From Pseudomonadales bacterium (GTDB lineage Bacteria > Pseudomonadota > Gammaproteobacteria > Pseudomonadales > Azotimanducaceae), in contig JAHRVQ010000053.1 of assembly GCA_019090615.1 (NCBI GenBank), forward strand, positions 23,825 to 87,824: 64,000 bases of DNA, read 5' to 3'. Under the pieces are notes generated by a model that worked only from the letters and a program-made list of their open reading frames with translations, was not told where the DNA came from and did no database searches. The translations under genes and the position numbers were made by a program. This document shows positions 18,549-28,320 of the stretch, one piece after another (position 1 is the stretch's first letter; every line of letters begins with the position of its first letter).

Positions 18549-19484
18549 TCATTGTTTTTTATCATGGTTTTTTTGCGCCCGTGGATGGGCCTTATCGTAG
18601 ACTGCGGCTAAATGTTGGAAATCCAGGTGAGTGTAAACCTGGGTGGTCGCAATATCAGAATGGCCGAGTAATTCCTGAACTGCCCGAAGGTCCTGGCTCG
18701 ATTCCAGTAGATGGCTGGCAAATGAATGGCGCAACATATGGGGGTGAAGCTGACCAGCAATGCTATTTTGGTTGGCCCATAGACGTATCCTTTGCTGCAC
18801 ACAGCGAGGACTTATACGGCGTCCCCTCTGGCTTAAAAAAAGTGCTGATGGATCATGAATTGTCTGGCTTTGTTGGGGCAGTTTTATGCGCAGCAATAAC
18901 CAGTTTGTTAGTGCCAGGTGGGCTTTTGAGCCGATGGGTAACAGGCGTTCCTTACTGCCCTTACCGCATACCTTGATACTGCGGTCATCCAGGTTGAGAT
19001 TATTAAGGTCTGTTGTTACCAGTTCATTTAGGCGTAACCCTGATGAGTAAAATAGCTCTATCATGGCCTTGTCTCTTACCGTATGCCAACTCATGGCAGG
19101 ACTGTGCAAAAGTTGTGCTAGCTGATCTGGGTCAAGGGTTTTGGGCAGATTTTTGGGCGTTTTTGGTGCTCTAACGTCCAGTGCTGGGTTAGATTTACTA
19201 TGCCCTTCTCTTATCAAATAATGATAAAAGGTGCGAATGGCCGATAAACGTCTTTGTTGTGTTTTGCCGGATAAACCAGTTCGATGGTTATTGGCGACAT
19301 ACTGTCGAATTTGGAAACTGGCTAATAGTTGCCATTCGGCTACGCCAGCCTGGGTAAGGAATTCGCGCAGGTGGTTGAGGTCCTGACGATAACTCTTGAT
19401 GGTATCGGCGGACAAACCCCGTTCATTTTTCAAGTGGCCAAGGAAATTATTAAGGAGATTTATCTGATTGTTGTTTTGCATCAA
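18549..19484 (-). CDS. xerC: Tyrosine recombinase XerC
   Basis: Resolves chromosome dimers at dif with XerD. Seen: N-terminal SAM-like DNA-binding domain, then the catalytic set: Arg in SSGLRLNEL, Lys in VCGKGSKERLLPI, HxxR in MLRHSFASHLL, His in LLGHSDIATTQ and Tyr in VYTHLD. 311 residues, full length. Overlapping operon layout with DUF484 upstream and yigB downstream. Confidence 0.96.
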   Translation of the reverse strand: MMQNNNQINLLNNFLGHLKNERGLSADTIKSYRQDLNHLREFLTQAGVAEWQLLASFQIRQYVANNHRTGLSGKTQQRRLSAIRTFYHYLIREGHSKSNPALDVRAPKTPKNLPKTLDPDQLAQLLHSPAMSWHTVRDKAMIELFYSSGLRLNELVTTDLNNLNLDDRSIKVCGKGSKERLLPIGSKAHLALTNWLLLRIKLPQQSQTIHDPSALFLSQRGRRISPRCVQQRIRLWANQNSIAGQLHPHMLRHSFASHLLESSQDLRAVQELLGHSDIATTQVYTHLDFQHLAAVYDKAHPRAQKNHDKKQ

Positions 19485-19493
19485 ATACCCAGT

Positions 19494-20204
19494 TTAATCA
19501 AGTGGGCTCAGAGATAGGTGATTTGGCAATAGCCGCGACAAAGCGTCGGCGACGAAATTGAAGAATAAAGTCCCCATACCTGCTTCGAAATAGTGCGGGT
19601 CTTCGCTGCCGATAGCTAATAGTGCAATCTGTTGTTCGCCGTTTTTAATTGAAATAACTGCAGCCGATTTAACCTTGTTGCTTTGATGACGAAAAAGAAA
19701 ATCTTGCTCTGACGGTCTGAGTATGCCGAGTGTTGGTTGCCTGCTTTTCATTAGGCCGGCAACGTACTCGCGAGCTGCAGCTTCGGAAACAATACTGGTG
19801 AAATGGTTTATTTGCCTGGCATTTTGGTCAAATGCGATCAGGCTATAGGCGGAACATTTAAATTCATGGCGGAAATTATGCTCAAGGATTGAAAAAAAGT
19901 TGTGTTCGTCGGTGGCATCAATGAGGCTAAGAATGAGGTTTTGGCAGCGGCTGAAAATGAATTCATTAGTTTTGGCTGTTTCGATGAAGTTGCCTACTTT
20001 TTTCCTGAATTCACCATTACGCTCGCGTAATAATGACACCTGTTTTTCTAATAGAGAAATTGTGCCGTTTTTTTGGTGGGGCAGATGCATTTGTAGCAGC
20101 AGTGCATCTCGGTCGACAAAATAGGCAGGATTTTTTGCTAGATAATCGGCAATAGATTGTTCGTCAAGGTCGCTAGATTTACTTTTTTTTGCTTTTATTA
20201 TCAT
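19494..20204 (-). CDS. DUF484 family protein (YigA-like)
   Basis: GAF-like domain protein of unknown role, always found between dapF and xerC. Seen: family opening SIADYLAKNPAYFVDRDALLLQMHLPH and the SLLEKQVSLLRERN segment that forms a short coiled coil, then a GAF-type domain. 236 residues. It is 9 bp upstream of xerC and probably co-transcribed with dapF and xerC. Confidence 0.92.
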   Translation of the reverse strand: MIIKAKKSKSSDLDEQSIADYLAKNPAYFVDRDALLLQMHLPHQKNGTISLLEKQVSLLRERNGEFRKKVGNFIETAKTNEFIFSRCQNLILSLIDATDEHNFFSILEHNFRHEFKCSAYSLIAFDQNARQINHFTSIVSEAAAREYVAGLMKSRQPTLGILRPSEQDFLFRHQSNKVKSAAVISIKNGEQQIALLAIGSEDPHYFEAGMGTLFFNFVADALSRLLPNHLSLSPLD

Positions 20205-20268
20205 ATCTGTCAGTGATCTTTTTGTTATCGTTTGTTGTATTAGAGGGTTACATTAAACAGACGTGGCG

Positions 20269-21117
20269 CTAAATCTGCAATTGGCCCTCAAATACTCGAT
20301 TGGCAGAGCCAGTCATCATAACTGGGCTGGCATCACCTTGCCATGTGATTTTTAGTTTGCCACCCTGCAAATTAACTTCAACTGTTGCGTCCAATAAGCC
20401 CTGTAAACGACCTGCAACGACAGCCGCACAGGCACCAGTACCGCAAGCACTGGTTTCTCCCACGCCTCTCTCAAAGACCCGTAGAGCGATTTTTTTGCGG
20501 CTAAGTATTTGCATGAAGCCAACGTTGACCCGTTGCGGAAAGCGGGGATGTTTTTCAATAATGGCACCAGTTTTATTGACCGGTGCAGTTGTAACGTCAT
20601 CGACAATTGTTACTGCATGGGGGTTACCCATACCAACACTGGCAATATTTATGGTTTGGGTGGTGTTGGTCGTTGGTTGATTGAGTATTAGCTCATAAAG
20701 TACGGCTGGGTTTTCTGCCATAAAAGGAATCTTATCGGGCTGTAATATAGGGTTGCCCATATTTACACATATATTTCCGTCTTGTTCGAGCTGACACTCA
20801 ATAATACCGGTATTGGTTTCTAACTTAATTTTTGTCTTTGTGGTCAACCCATGGTCACGTACAAAACGTAAAAAACATCGAGCACCATTGCCACATTGCT
20901 CGGCTTCAGTGCCGTCTGCATTAAATATTCTGTATTTGAAATCGACGTCTGGATTATCAGGCGGTTCAACCAGTAGCAGTTGATCAAAGCCAATACCTAG
21001 CCTACGATCAGCAAGGCTTTGAATAAGCTTTGGTCGAATGATGACATTCTGACTAATGAGATCAAGTAACACAAAGTCGTTACCCAGGCCGTGCATCTTT
21101 GTAAATTGGAGCAGCAT
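20269..21117 (-). CDS. dapF: Diaminopimelate epimerase
   Basis: Converts LL- to meso-diaminopimelate for lysine and peptidoglycan. Seen: [13 protein letters not shown] start, first catalytic cysteine in [11 protein letters not shown], second in [12 protein letters not shown]. 282 residues, full length. lysA, which uses the product, lies 173 bp upstream on the same strand. Confidence 0.97.
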   Translation of the reverse strand: MLLQFTKMHGLGNDFVLLDLISQNVIIRPKLIQSLADRRLGIGFDQLLLVEPPDNPDVDFKYRIFNADGTEAEQCGNGARCFLRFVRDHGLTTKTKIKLETNTGIIECQLEQDGNICVNMGNPILQPDKIPFMAENPAVLYELILNQPTTNTTQTINIASVGMGNPHAVTIVDDVTTAPVNKTGAIIEKHPRFPQRVNVGFMQILSRKKIALRVFERGVGETSACGTGACAAVVAGRLQGLLDATVEVNLQGGKLKITWQGDASPVMMTGSANRVFEGQLQI

Positions 21118-21290
21118 GATTAACTCAGATTACCTTTGAGGTTGATGGCGGTAAATTTACCGATATTGCAGCAGGTGCTGTAGAGCCATACCCCTGCGCC
21201 AGGTGTTTGCGCAGCGCTGATTAAGACCGATAGAGGCTAATACAGTGTTTAATCACCGCCGCCCAATTAATCGGGGTTTCTTTGGGTGAT

Positions 21291-22538
21291 TCACGGTGTA
21301 AATTTATATTCTAACCGCATTTGGTCCTGTATAGATTCTCTTTCTCGAATGCAGTGTGCGGTTGCGCCATTAACCATTATTTCGGCGGCTTTATTTCGAC
21401 TATTGTAATTGGAGCTCATTACAAAGCCATAGGCGCCGGCGGAATGAATCGCGACCAGATCGTTCTGGTCAATTTCCAGCGCCCTGTCCTTTGCCAGAGT
21501 ATCTCCTGTTTCGCACACTGGGCCAACAAGGTCTAATTGTTCCGTTTTACCTGTTGGTTGCTTAATGCTGGAGACGGCCTGCCAGGATTGATACAAGGTG
21601 GGTCGAATAAGATCGTTCATTGCGGCGTCAATTATGGCAAAATTTTTGCCTTCATTGGTCTTTTTATGGATGACACGGGAAAGTAACAAACCTGCATTGG
21701 CGACAATATACCGGCCTGGTTCGAATAATAGCTGATGTGTTCTATGGCCAAGGCTTTGTAAAATTGCTGCAGAGTATTCGCCAATATCGATAGTTTCTTC
21801 ATTCTGATATTGAACGCCAATACCACCACCCAGGTCGATATGCTGGAGTTTGATATCCTGTCGTTCGAGTAAATCAACCAGTTCCAGGATTCGTTCTAGT
21901 GCTTCCAGAAAAGGCCCAAGTTCTGTGATTTGAGACCCAATATGACAATCGATACCAAGGATATCAATATGTTTCATGGCCTTTGCACGGGCATACATTT
22001 TTAACGCTTCAGAGACGGAAACACCAAATTTGTTTTCTTTTAAGCCCGTTGAGATATACGGATGGGTTTTTGCATCGACATCAGGATTGACTCGGATTGA
22101 AATGGGCGCCCTGGTATTGGATGCGGCTGCTAGTCGATTAACCTGGGTTAATTCGCTATCAGATTCGATATTGAAACAACCGATGCCTGCCTCAAGGCTT
22201 TGGGTTATTTCCCAGTCAAGTTTACCTACACCAGAAAATACTACGCTGCCTGGGTTAGCACCTGCCTTTAATACGCGGGTAAGTTCTCCGCCCGATACAA
22301 TATCAAAACCGGCGCCAAGGGAATTTAGTAATGTGAGTACGCCAAGATTTGAATTGGCTTTTACGGCATAACAAATTTGATGTTTATGGGTGGCGAAAGC
22401 ATCGCTAAAACGCTGATATGCTTCAGTGATGGCAGCACAGGAATAAACAAAAGTGGGCGTGCCGTAAGTTTCAGCTATTTCACTGAGGGCAACCTGCTCG
22501 GCAAAAAGCTCATCGTTTTGGTAGGTAAAAGGATTCAT
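21291..22538 (-). CDS. lysA: Diaminopimelate decarboxylase
   Basis: Makes lysine from meso-diaminopimelate. Fold type III PLP enzyme: PLP lysine in CYAVKANSNL, HIGSQ segment, GGGIGVQY glycine loop, EPGRYIVANAG and CETGDTLAKDR with the second active-site cysteine. 415 residues, ATG at 22538. Located 12 bp downstream of lptM, a conserved pairing. Confidence 0.97.
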   Translation of the reverse strand: MNPFTYQNDELFAEQVALSEIAETYGTPTFVYSCAAITEAYQRFSDAFATHKHQICYAVKANSNLGVLTLLNSLGAGFDIVSGGELTRVLKAGANPGSVVFSGVGKLDWEITQSLEAGIGCFNIESDSELTQVNRLAAASNTRAPISIRVNPDVDAKTHPYISTGLKENKFGVSVSEALKMYARAKAMKHIDILGIDCHIGSQITELGPFLEALERILELVDLLERQDIKLQHIDLGGGIGVQYQNEETIDIGEYSAAILQSLGHRTHQLLFEPGRYIVANAGLLLSRVIHKKTNEGKNFAIIDAAMNDLIRPTLYQSWQAVSSIKQPTGKTEQLDLVGPVCETGDTLAKDRALEIDQNDLVAIHSAGAYGFVMSSNYNSRNKAAEIMVNGATAHCIRERESIQDQMRLEYKFTP

Positions 22539-22550
22539 GGTTGCTGTTAC

Positions 22551-22796
22551 TCAAATGATAGGTGGCTGGTTTTCTTGACGATATTCTTTTTGACGATATT
22601 CTTTTTGAAGATATTGGGGAGGAGAAAAAGTATCAATTATATTGGCGCTGCCAGGCAACTGACTGTGCGGTGTTGTATAGAGGGCGGGTGTGCCTTGTAC
22701 TATGCTCAGTGGTTGGGGTTTTGGTAAAAACAAGGGACCTTTCTGACCACAACCAGCTAGTAGAATAAGACAACATACCTGTGTTAATAAACGCAT
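22551..22796 (-). CDS. lptM: LptM-like (YifL) lipoprotein
   Basis: Small outer-membrane lipoprotein; E. coli LptM helps LptD assembly. Seen: signal peptide with lipobox LLAGC (Cys16), followed by the family's GQKGPLFLP motif. 81 residues. The C-terminal part contains a KEYRQ tandem repeat coded by a 15 bp DNA repeat (22575-22619), probably not functional. lysA follows at 12 bp and cyaY is divergent, as in related genomes. Confidence 0.9.
   Translation of the reverse strand: MRLLTQVCCLILLAGCGQKGPLFLPKPQPLSIVQGTPALYTTPHSQLPGSANIIDTFSPPQYLQKEYRQKEYRQENQPPII
22575..22619. repeat. 15 bp tandem repeat inside lptM
   Basis: Two exact and one partial copy of TTGACGATATTCTTT, in frame, producing repeated KEYRQ residues near the LptM C-terminus. 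Confidence 0.85.
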
Positions 22797-22927
22797 TATG
22801 CGTGAATCCGTGTTAATTGGGGTAGCGAGTATACGCCCAGTTCATTAGGCGTGAAAGGAGGTTTTTTTTGCTAAGCTAGTCCGTGATAGGACTAATTGCC
22901 GAACTGCAGAAGAGCTGGAATAACGTT

Positions 22928-23356
22928 ATGCAAGATTTAGAATTTCAAAACCGAGTTGACTGTATCGTCGAGCTGATTGAAGATCAGCTCGACGAATTTG
23001 AGGAGGATCTGGATATTGATTCATCTAATGGGCTGCTGAAGATTGTATTTCCTGACCAGTCGAGCCTGATCCTCAGCCGGCAGATTGCCAACCATGAAAT
23101 ATGGATAGCTGCAAGTTCAGGCGGGTTTCATTGTGGCTACGATAATGTCGATGTTAAAGGTCATGATCTGGGTCGAGATGATGTAAACGATTTGACCAAC
23201 GATTTGACCAACGATTTGACCAACAATGCTGCGCCGAGGGTTGCTCAGCAGGACTGGTTTTGTCGAACAACAGCTGAAACCTTGTCGACCCTGTTGAGCA
23301 GGCTGATAGGGACACAATTGAACCGCGCAGTGCAGATAAGGACAACTGAGGACTAA
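22928..23356 (+). CDS. cyaY: Frataxin-like iron donor CyaY with a repeat-bearing insertion
   Basis: Iron-binding regulator of iron-sulfur cluster assembly. The first part (MQDLEFQNRVDCIVELIED) with an acidic helix 1, then GLLKIVFPDQSSLILSRQ and IWIAASSGGFHC match CyaY. The C-terminal WFCRTTAETLSTLLSRL also matches. Between them is an insertion of roughly 30-35 residues absent from E. coli CyaY (106 residues), including NDLT repeated three times, coded by a 12 bp repeat at 23189-23224. ATG at 22928 is the family start; an in-frame GTG/TTG reading from 22883 is less likely. Divergent from lptM. Confidence 0.85.
   Translation: MQDLEFQNRVDCIVELIEDQLDEFEEDLDIDSSNGLLKIVFPDQSSLILSRQIANHEIWIAASSGGFHCGYDNVDVKGHDLGRDDVNDLTNDLTNDLTNNAAPRVAQQDWFCRTTAETLSTLLSRLIGTQLNRAVQIRTTED
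23189..23224. repeat. 12 bp tandem repeat inside cyaY
   Basis: Three exact copies of GATTTGACCAAC, in frame, within the insertion of the CyaY protein. Confidence 0.93.
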
Positions 23357-23438
23357 CTGCAAGTGCAGTTAGTCAGGGAAGTGCCGTAAATGGGGCCGAT
23401 AAATCTTAACCAGAGAATGGACTTTAAGCAGTGGTCCG

Positions 23439-24833
23439 TTACCGATTGCTGATTTTATTCCGTGCTCTTTGAATGGCAAGCCGGACCTGATCGGGGTTGG
23501 TGCCCCCTAGGTGGTTACGGGCCTTGACGGAACCTTCAAGGGTGAGTATTTCGAACACATCCTGGTCAATTAGTATTGATGCCTGTTGTAGTTCGTCGAG
23601 AGTGAGTTCAGAGAGGTCAACGGTACGTTTTATAGCAAGGCCGACCAGTTTGCCGACAACATCGTGAGCATCTCTAAACGGCAGACCTTTTTTCACCAGG
23701 TAATCTGCCAGATCTGTGGCGGTGGCGTAGCCTTTCATCGCTGCGTTGCGCATATTAGTGGGCCTGGTCACTATGGCGGGCACCATGTCAACGAATGCTG
23801 TAAGACAATCGGCCAGTGTATTAACCACGTCAAACAAGGGTTCTTTGTCTTCCTGATTGTCTTTGTTGTAGGCTAAAGGTTGCGCTTTCATCAGGGTTAA
23901 AAGCGCAGTAAGACTGCCAAAAACCCGTGCTGATTTTCCGCGTACAAGTTCAGGGACGTCAGGGTTCTTTTTTTGCGGCATAATTGAGGAGCCAGTGCAA
24001 AACCGGTCTGGCAGCTCAATAAATTCAAACTGCGATGACGACCAGAGAATCATTTCTTCTGACCAGCGTGATAAATGCATCATTAGAATGCTGGCAAAAG
24101 CTGTGAATTCAATAGCAAAATCGCGGTCACTGACGGCATCAAGGGAATTCTCCGCCAGGGCGTCAAAATTAAGTATTTTTGCTGTTAATTGTCGGTCGAT
24201 TGGAAAGGTTGTACCTGCCAATGCAGCTGCGCCTAACGGCAGGATGTTAACTCTGGCCCGACAATCCTGTAGGCGGCCATAATCGCGTTCTAACATTTCA
24301 TTCCAGGCCATCATATGATGGCCAAAGGTAATTGGCTGGGCTACCTGCAAGTGGGTCATGCCCGGTAAAATGGTGTCCGCTTCACGTTCTGCTAACGCCA
24401 CTATGCCCTTTTGCAAGTTGGTGATTAGTAGAGCAATAAGGTCAATTTTGTCTCGCAGGTATAAACGAATATCTGTTGCTACCTGGTCATTTCGAGAGCG
24501 ACCTGTATGTAGCTTTTTACCAACATCACCTATTTTATCGGTGAGTGCTTTTTCGATATTCATATGTACATCTTCAAGGCTGACAGACCAGTTAAAGCGG
24601 TTGGCCAATATATCGTCGTGGATTTGTTCAAGACCGATTTTTATCTGGCTGACTTCATCTGCCGTGAGTACCCCTACAGCCTCTAACATGGTGGCATGGG
24701 CGATTGAGCCCTGGATGTCGTAGCTTGCCAGTTGTTGGTCGAAACTAACTGAGGCGGTGAAAGTTTCAACGAACTCATCTGTCGCCTCGGTAAACCGGCC
24801 GTCCCAGAGTTTTTTGTCCTGCTTATCTGTCAT
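23439..24833 (-). CDS. argH: Argininosuccinate lyase
   Basis: Last step of arginine synthesis, cleaving argininosuccinate to arginine and fumarate. Seen: start [21 protein letters not shown], the [13 protein letters not shown] motif, [15 protein letters not shown], and the catalytic serine loop [12 protein letters not shown]. 464 residues, full length, ATG at 24833. Upstream and divergent lies algZ, the same neighbour as in P. aeruginosa. Confidence 0.97.
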   Translation of the reverse strand: MTDKQDKKLWDGRFTEATDEFVETFTASVSFDQQLASYDIQGSIAHATMLEAVGVLTADEVSQIKIGLEQIHDDILANRFNWSVSLEDVHMNIEKALTDKIGDVGKKLHTGRSRNDQVATDIRLYLRDKIDLIALLITNLQKGIVALAEREADTILPGMTHLQVAQPITFGHHMMAWNEMLERDYGRLQDCRARVNILPLGAAALAGTTFPIDRQLTAKILNFDALAENSLDAVSDRDFAIEFTAFASILMMHLSRWSEEMILWSSSQFEFIELPDRFCTGSSIMPQKKNPDVPELVRGKSARVFGSLTALLTLMKAQPLAYNKDNQEDKEPLFDVVNTLADCLTAFVDMVPAIVTRPTNMRNAAMKGYATATDLADYLVKKGLPFRDAHDVVGKLVGLAIKRTVDLSELTLDELQQASILIDQDVFEILTLEGSVKARNHLGGTNPDQVRLAIQRARNKISNR

Positions 24834-25027
24834 TCGTCTGTTATTCCTGAATATGCTGCTTTGAAGTTACTGTTTCGAGCTTCTTGTTACGCGCTTTTTG
24901 TTACGAGATGCGGAAGCGCTGATTAGGTGCTGATTTTTGGCAAGGGCTAAGCTAATCGCTGGGAGGGTAATTGCCAATATGCTATATATTTGCAATGTTC
25001 TGCACAGTGATTAAAGGCCTTGTTGGT

Positions 25028-25058
25028 ATAAATAGGACTTAATCAGAGATTCTAGAGA
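25028..25058 (+). repeat. Interspersed 31 bp motif, copy 2
   Basis: Reads ATAAATAGGACTTAATCAG then AGATTCTAGAGA, between argH and algZ. A related but inverted sequence (AATCAGCGCTTCC on the minus strand) lies at about 24906-24930. Confidence 0.55.
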
Positions 25059-25129
25059 TATAAATTATCTTCTACGATTATAACAGCATGCGAGAATACT
25101 ATTGCGCAGTAAAAAATTAGGTAATTAAA

Positions 25130-26173
25130 ATGAGTCAAAAAGAACAAGAAGAGGATTTTTTCTTACCTGATCTGTGTGAGGCGCAAAGTATACTATTTTT
25201 GGTGCTAGTAACCGAATTGCTGGTTTTTGTTCTTATATTGGCAGAATCACGATTAGTTAATTTTGACTGGGTGGCTCTGGCTCTAACTTCATTATTTGTG
25301 CAGTGGATTGTACTTACATCCGCAGCGGTACTATGTAACTTTAGGCCGCTGTTGTTGAAGATGAGCATAGCCGTCGCTACTGCATCCGGTTATGCCGTGA
25401 TTTTGCTGCTAACAGTCATATTTAGCCTGTTGGCAGAGTGGGTCAGGTATGACCGATTAGGCGAATGGAATGCTTCCGGCATTGGATATCTCGGACGAAA
25501 TTTGATCATCGCATCGATAATGACAGGTATAGCGTTTCGATACTTTTTTCTCCAGCATCAGTTGCGGCAACAGGAAAAGGCAGAACTTAATTCGCGTATC
25601 CAGGCTTTGCAATCTCGTATCAGGCCACATTTTTTATTTAATTCGATGAATATCATTGCTAGTTTAATCGGTGTAGACCCGGACACCGCCGAGGAAGTGG
25701 TCGAAGATCTTTCAGTATTATTCAGAGCCTCGCTGAATGATCTTAGTGATCGACCGGTAAGTTTGGCGGAGGAATTAGATCTATGCAGTAAATATGTGCA
25801 TATAGAAAGCCTGCGGTTAGATGACAGGCTTAATGTTGAATGGCAGGTGAATGTCGATGCCAACACTGTGAGGATACCGCTATTAACGTTGCAGCCACTA
25901 TTGGAGAATGCAATTTATCATGGGATTCAGCCCTTGCAAAAGGGTGGCACGGTATCGGTCAATATTGATGTCAAAAAGGATAGTCTGTTTATAGTAATAA
26001 AAAACCCAGTGCCGACCAGTGAATTTTCTTATACCGGCGGTAACCGCATGGCGATGGATAATATTCGTCGTAGACTGGAAGCAATTTATGGTCCAGAGGC
26101 TAAACTATTTTCAGAGGCAAGAGAAACTACCTTTCAAACAACCATAAGCTATCCTTTAAAAGAGAAGTCTTAG
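25130..26173 (+). CDS. algZ: Sensor histidine kinase AlgZ/FimS (LytS type)
   Basis: Partner of the AlgR response regulator, which follows. Four to five hydrophobic helices (about residues 20-150) form the membrane domain. Then comes the unorthodox histidine box RIRPHFLFNSMNIIASLIG of the His_kinase family, DLSVLFRASLND, and an HATPase domain with LQPLLENAIYHGI. 347 residues. In Pseudomonas AlgZ/AlgR control alginate, type IV pili and virulence; what it controls here cannot be read from sequence. ATG at 25130. A 165 bp gap to algR allows a separate promoter. Confidence 0.92.
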   Translation: MSQKEQEEDFFLPDLCEAQSILFLVLVTELLVFVLILAESRLVNFDWVALALTSLFVQWIVLTSAAVLCNFRPLLLKMSIAVATASGYAVILLLTVIFSLLAEWVRYDRLGEWNASGIGYLGRNLIIASIMTGIAFRYFFLQHQLRQQEKAELNSRIQALQSRIRPHFLFNSMNIIASLIGVDPDTAEEVVEDLSVLFRASLNDLSDRPVSLAEELDLCSKYVHIESLRLDDRLNVEWQVNVDANTVRIPLLTLQPLLENAIYHGIQPLQKGGTVSVNIDVKKDSLFIVIKNPVPTSEFSYTGGNRMAMDNIRRRLEAIYGPEAKLFSEARETTFQTTISYPLKEKS

Positions 26174-26338
26174 TTGTGGATAAGTGTGACAGGGTTCACA
26201 AGTATGGGATTAGAATTTAATATTCCGACGAATTTGTGCTGTACGTCGCAGAATTGTGGGAAAAACCGAGTAATTTTAGATACGTTGAGCTGATAGTGGC
26301 TCCGAAGTTTGAAATTCTTGAGAGAGGTTTTGTTACCC

Positions 26339-27079
26339 ATGAAGGTGCTAGTAGTTGACGACGAAAAATTGGCCCGTGAACGTCTTATTCGTATGGTAAG
26401 CACGCTTGATACTTACGACGTGGTTGGCGAAGCAGGAAATGGCGATGAAGCCATCCGCAAGACACTCGAATTTGAGCCTGATATTGTATTACTTGATATC
26501 AGGATGCCGGGCACCGATGGCCTGGAAGTCGGTCATCAGATTGCAGATTTACCGTCACCACCTGCTGTGGTTTTTTGCACCGCTTATAGTGAGCATGCAG
26601 TGGAAGCGTTCGATGTTAATGCGGCGGGTTATTTGCTTAAGCCAGTTCGTCGAGAAGCGCTGGTTGATACGCTAGCAAAAATTGGTCGGGTGAATAAATT
26701 GCAAGAGAAGGCGATGGGGGTCGAGGAAGAATTACCCAAAAACCGTGCTCGGACACATATTAGCGCGAAAACCCGTCGTGGCATTGAGTTGATTCCACTT
26801 TCAGATGTACGTTTTTTTCAGGCCGATCATAAATATGTGACCGTCAGGCATGAATTAGGCGAAGTGCTGATCGACGACACCTTGCGTGATCTGGAAGATG
26901 AATTTGGCGATCGATTAGTCAGGATTCATCGTAATGCTTTGGTCATGATGGATCATCTGGAAGGTTTGGAGCGAGACCCTAGAGGTCATTATCGGGTTAG
27001 AATGCGCGGCGTAGAAGACAGGTTGGACGTAAGTCGCAGGCATGTTTCTGGGTTACGACGGCTAGTCCAGTCTATGTAA
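26339..27079 (+). CDS. algR: LytTR response regulator AlgR
   Basis: Receiver domain (about 1-120) with acidic pocket VVDDEKLARERL, phospho-acceptor Asp53 in LLDIRMPGTDG, and the signalling lysine in YLLKPV. C-terminal LytTR DNA-binding domain (about 140-245) with FFQADHKYVTV and RIHRNALV. 246 residues. ATG at 26339, preceded by GAGAGAGG; the frame from 26309 is not needed. Followed by hemC as in pseudomonads. Confidence 0.94.
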   Translation: MKVLVVDDEKLARERLIRMVSTLDTYDVVGEAGNGDEAIRKTLEFEPDIVLLDIRMPGTDGLEVGHQIADLPSPPAVVFCTAYSEHAVEAFDVNAAGYLLKPVRREALVDTLAKIGRVNKLQEKAMGVEEELPKNRARTHISAKTRRGIELIPLSDVRFFQADHKYVTVRHELGEVLIDDTLRDLEDEFGDRLVRIHRNALVMMDHLEGLERDPRGHYRVRMRGVEDRLDVSRRHVSGLRRLVQSM

Positions 27080-27186
27080 AGACGAGGTAAAGAAGGGGTA
27101 AAGAAGAGTTTGAATCTCTTTATTCTTAATTGAGTAGGAGAGTTTTAATAGCAGAAGCCAGTTTTTGCTAAAATTGATAGAATAAG

Positions 27187-27210
27187 GCGGCTATAATAGC
27201 CGCTTTTTTT
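27187..27210 (+). terminator. Hairpin and T run abutting hemC
   Basis: GCGGCT, ATAAT loop, AGCCGC, then seven T, ending one base before an ATG at 27211. It would end algR transcripts and makes the ATG at 27229 a better hemC start, unless hemC has its own leader starting inside this element. Confidence 0.85.
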
Positions 27211-27228
27211 ATGGTGAATCATAGGATT

Positions 27229-28149
27229 ATGGTTAATAGGATACGGCTTGCTACTAGGCAAAGTAGCCTCGCAATGTGGCAGGCCAACCATGTTAAGGCA
27301 AAGCTTGAAATTGCACACCCGGGGCTGGTGGTTGAAATTGTTGGCATGACCACCGAAGGTGACCGTAATAAGCACTCTCCTTTGAGTCAGATGGGGGGCA
27401 AAGGCGTATTTGTTAAAGAATTGGAGAGTGCGCTTATAGAGGGGCGTGCCGATATTGCTGTGCACTCGATGAAAGACGTGCCAGCACAATTACCGGCCGA
27501 TCTACAGATTAGCGCAATTTGTGAACGTGAAGACCCAAGAGATGCTCTGGTTTGTACAAAGTTTAATAGTTTTAGCGCGTTGCCCGCAGGGGCACGTATC
27601 GGTTCATCTAGTCTAAGGCGTCGACTGCAATTGAAGCAGGCTAGAGCCGATCTGTTATATCAGGATTTGCGTGGTAATGTGGGCACCAGAATAAATAAAC
27701 TGGATGAAGGGCTTTTTGACGGGATTATCCTGGCGGCAGCTGGTTTGAAACGTCTGGGCCTGGCTGAAAGAATTACAGAGTCAATTTCTACTGCGGTGAG
27801 TATTCCAGCAGCAGGACAGGGAGCCGTTGGTATTGAGTGCTCGGCTAACAATGTCGATGTCATAGCGCTTCTGCAGGCAATTAACCATGTTGATAGTTTC
27901 GAATGTGTTAGTTGTGAACGTGAAATTAGCACTGGGTTAGGCGCGAATTGTAATTTACCGATTGCAGCCTATGCAGAGCTAGATAAGGGTCAAATGAGCC
28001 TGGCAACGTATATTAGTGACGCGGACGGGAAGCACAGTCTTCGTTTATCCGCCAATGGGGAGCGTCAAGAGGGGATCGAGATGGCGCGGAATCTGATAGA
28101 AAAATTGTTGTCACAGGGTGCAAGAGAGCTTATTAGCACGCATTCATAG
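27229..28149 (+). CDS. hemC: Porphobilinogen deaminase
   Basis: Joins four porphobilinogen units to hydroxymethylbilane in tetrapyrrole synthesis. Seen: RLATRQSSLAMWQ start, VKELESALIEGRADIAVHSMKDVP, SSLRRRLQL, and the cofactor-binding cysteine in GLGANCNLPIAAY. About 306 residues from ATG 27229; an in-frame ATG at 27211 directly follows a terminator T run. The substrate-making hemB is at 34.8-35.8 kb. Confidence 0.95.
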   Translation: MVNRIRLATRQSSLAMWQANHVKAKLEIAHPGLVVEIVGMTTEGDRNKHSPLSQMGGKGVFVKELESALIEGRADIAVHSMKDVPAQLPADLQISAICEREDPRDALVCTKFNSFSALPAGARIGSSSLRRRLQLKQARADLLYQDLRGNVGTRINKLDEGLFDGIILAAAGLKRLGLAERITESISTAVSIPAAGQGAVGIECSANNVDVIALLQAINHVDSFECVSCEREISTGLGANCNLPIAAYAELDKGQMSLATYISDADGKHSLRLSANGERQEGIEMARNLIEKLLSQGARELISTHS

Positions 28150-28320
28150 TTTTTTGTTGCGTCATTTATCAGCGAGTCATTTGCTGTTGATTCGTTGTCT
28201 TCTGTTACCTTCTGTTGCCTTTAGTTGTGTCGGTTTCTAAAATCTATCGGCACTATGGAATAAAAATTTTAGAATTAATAGAATGCCCGTGTTTTCCTTT
28301 TTAATATCAGTCAATTTGTC

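Noticed and set aside
27192..27197. TATAAT in the loop of the algR-hemC hairpin as a -10 box
   Set aside because: The only TTGATA upstream is 12 bp away, too close for a -35; the hairpin with T run reads better as a terminator.
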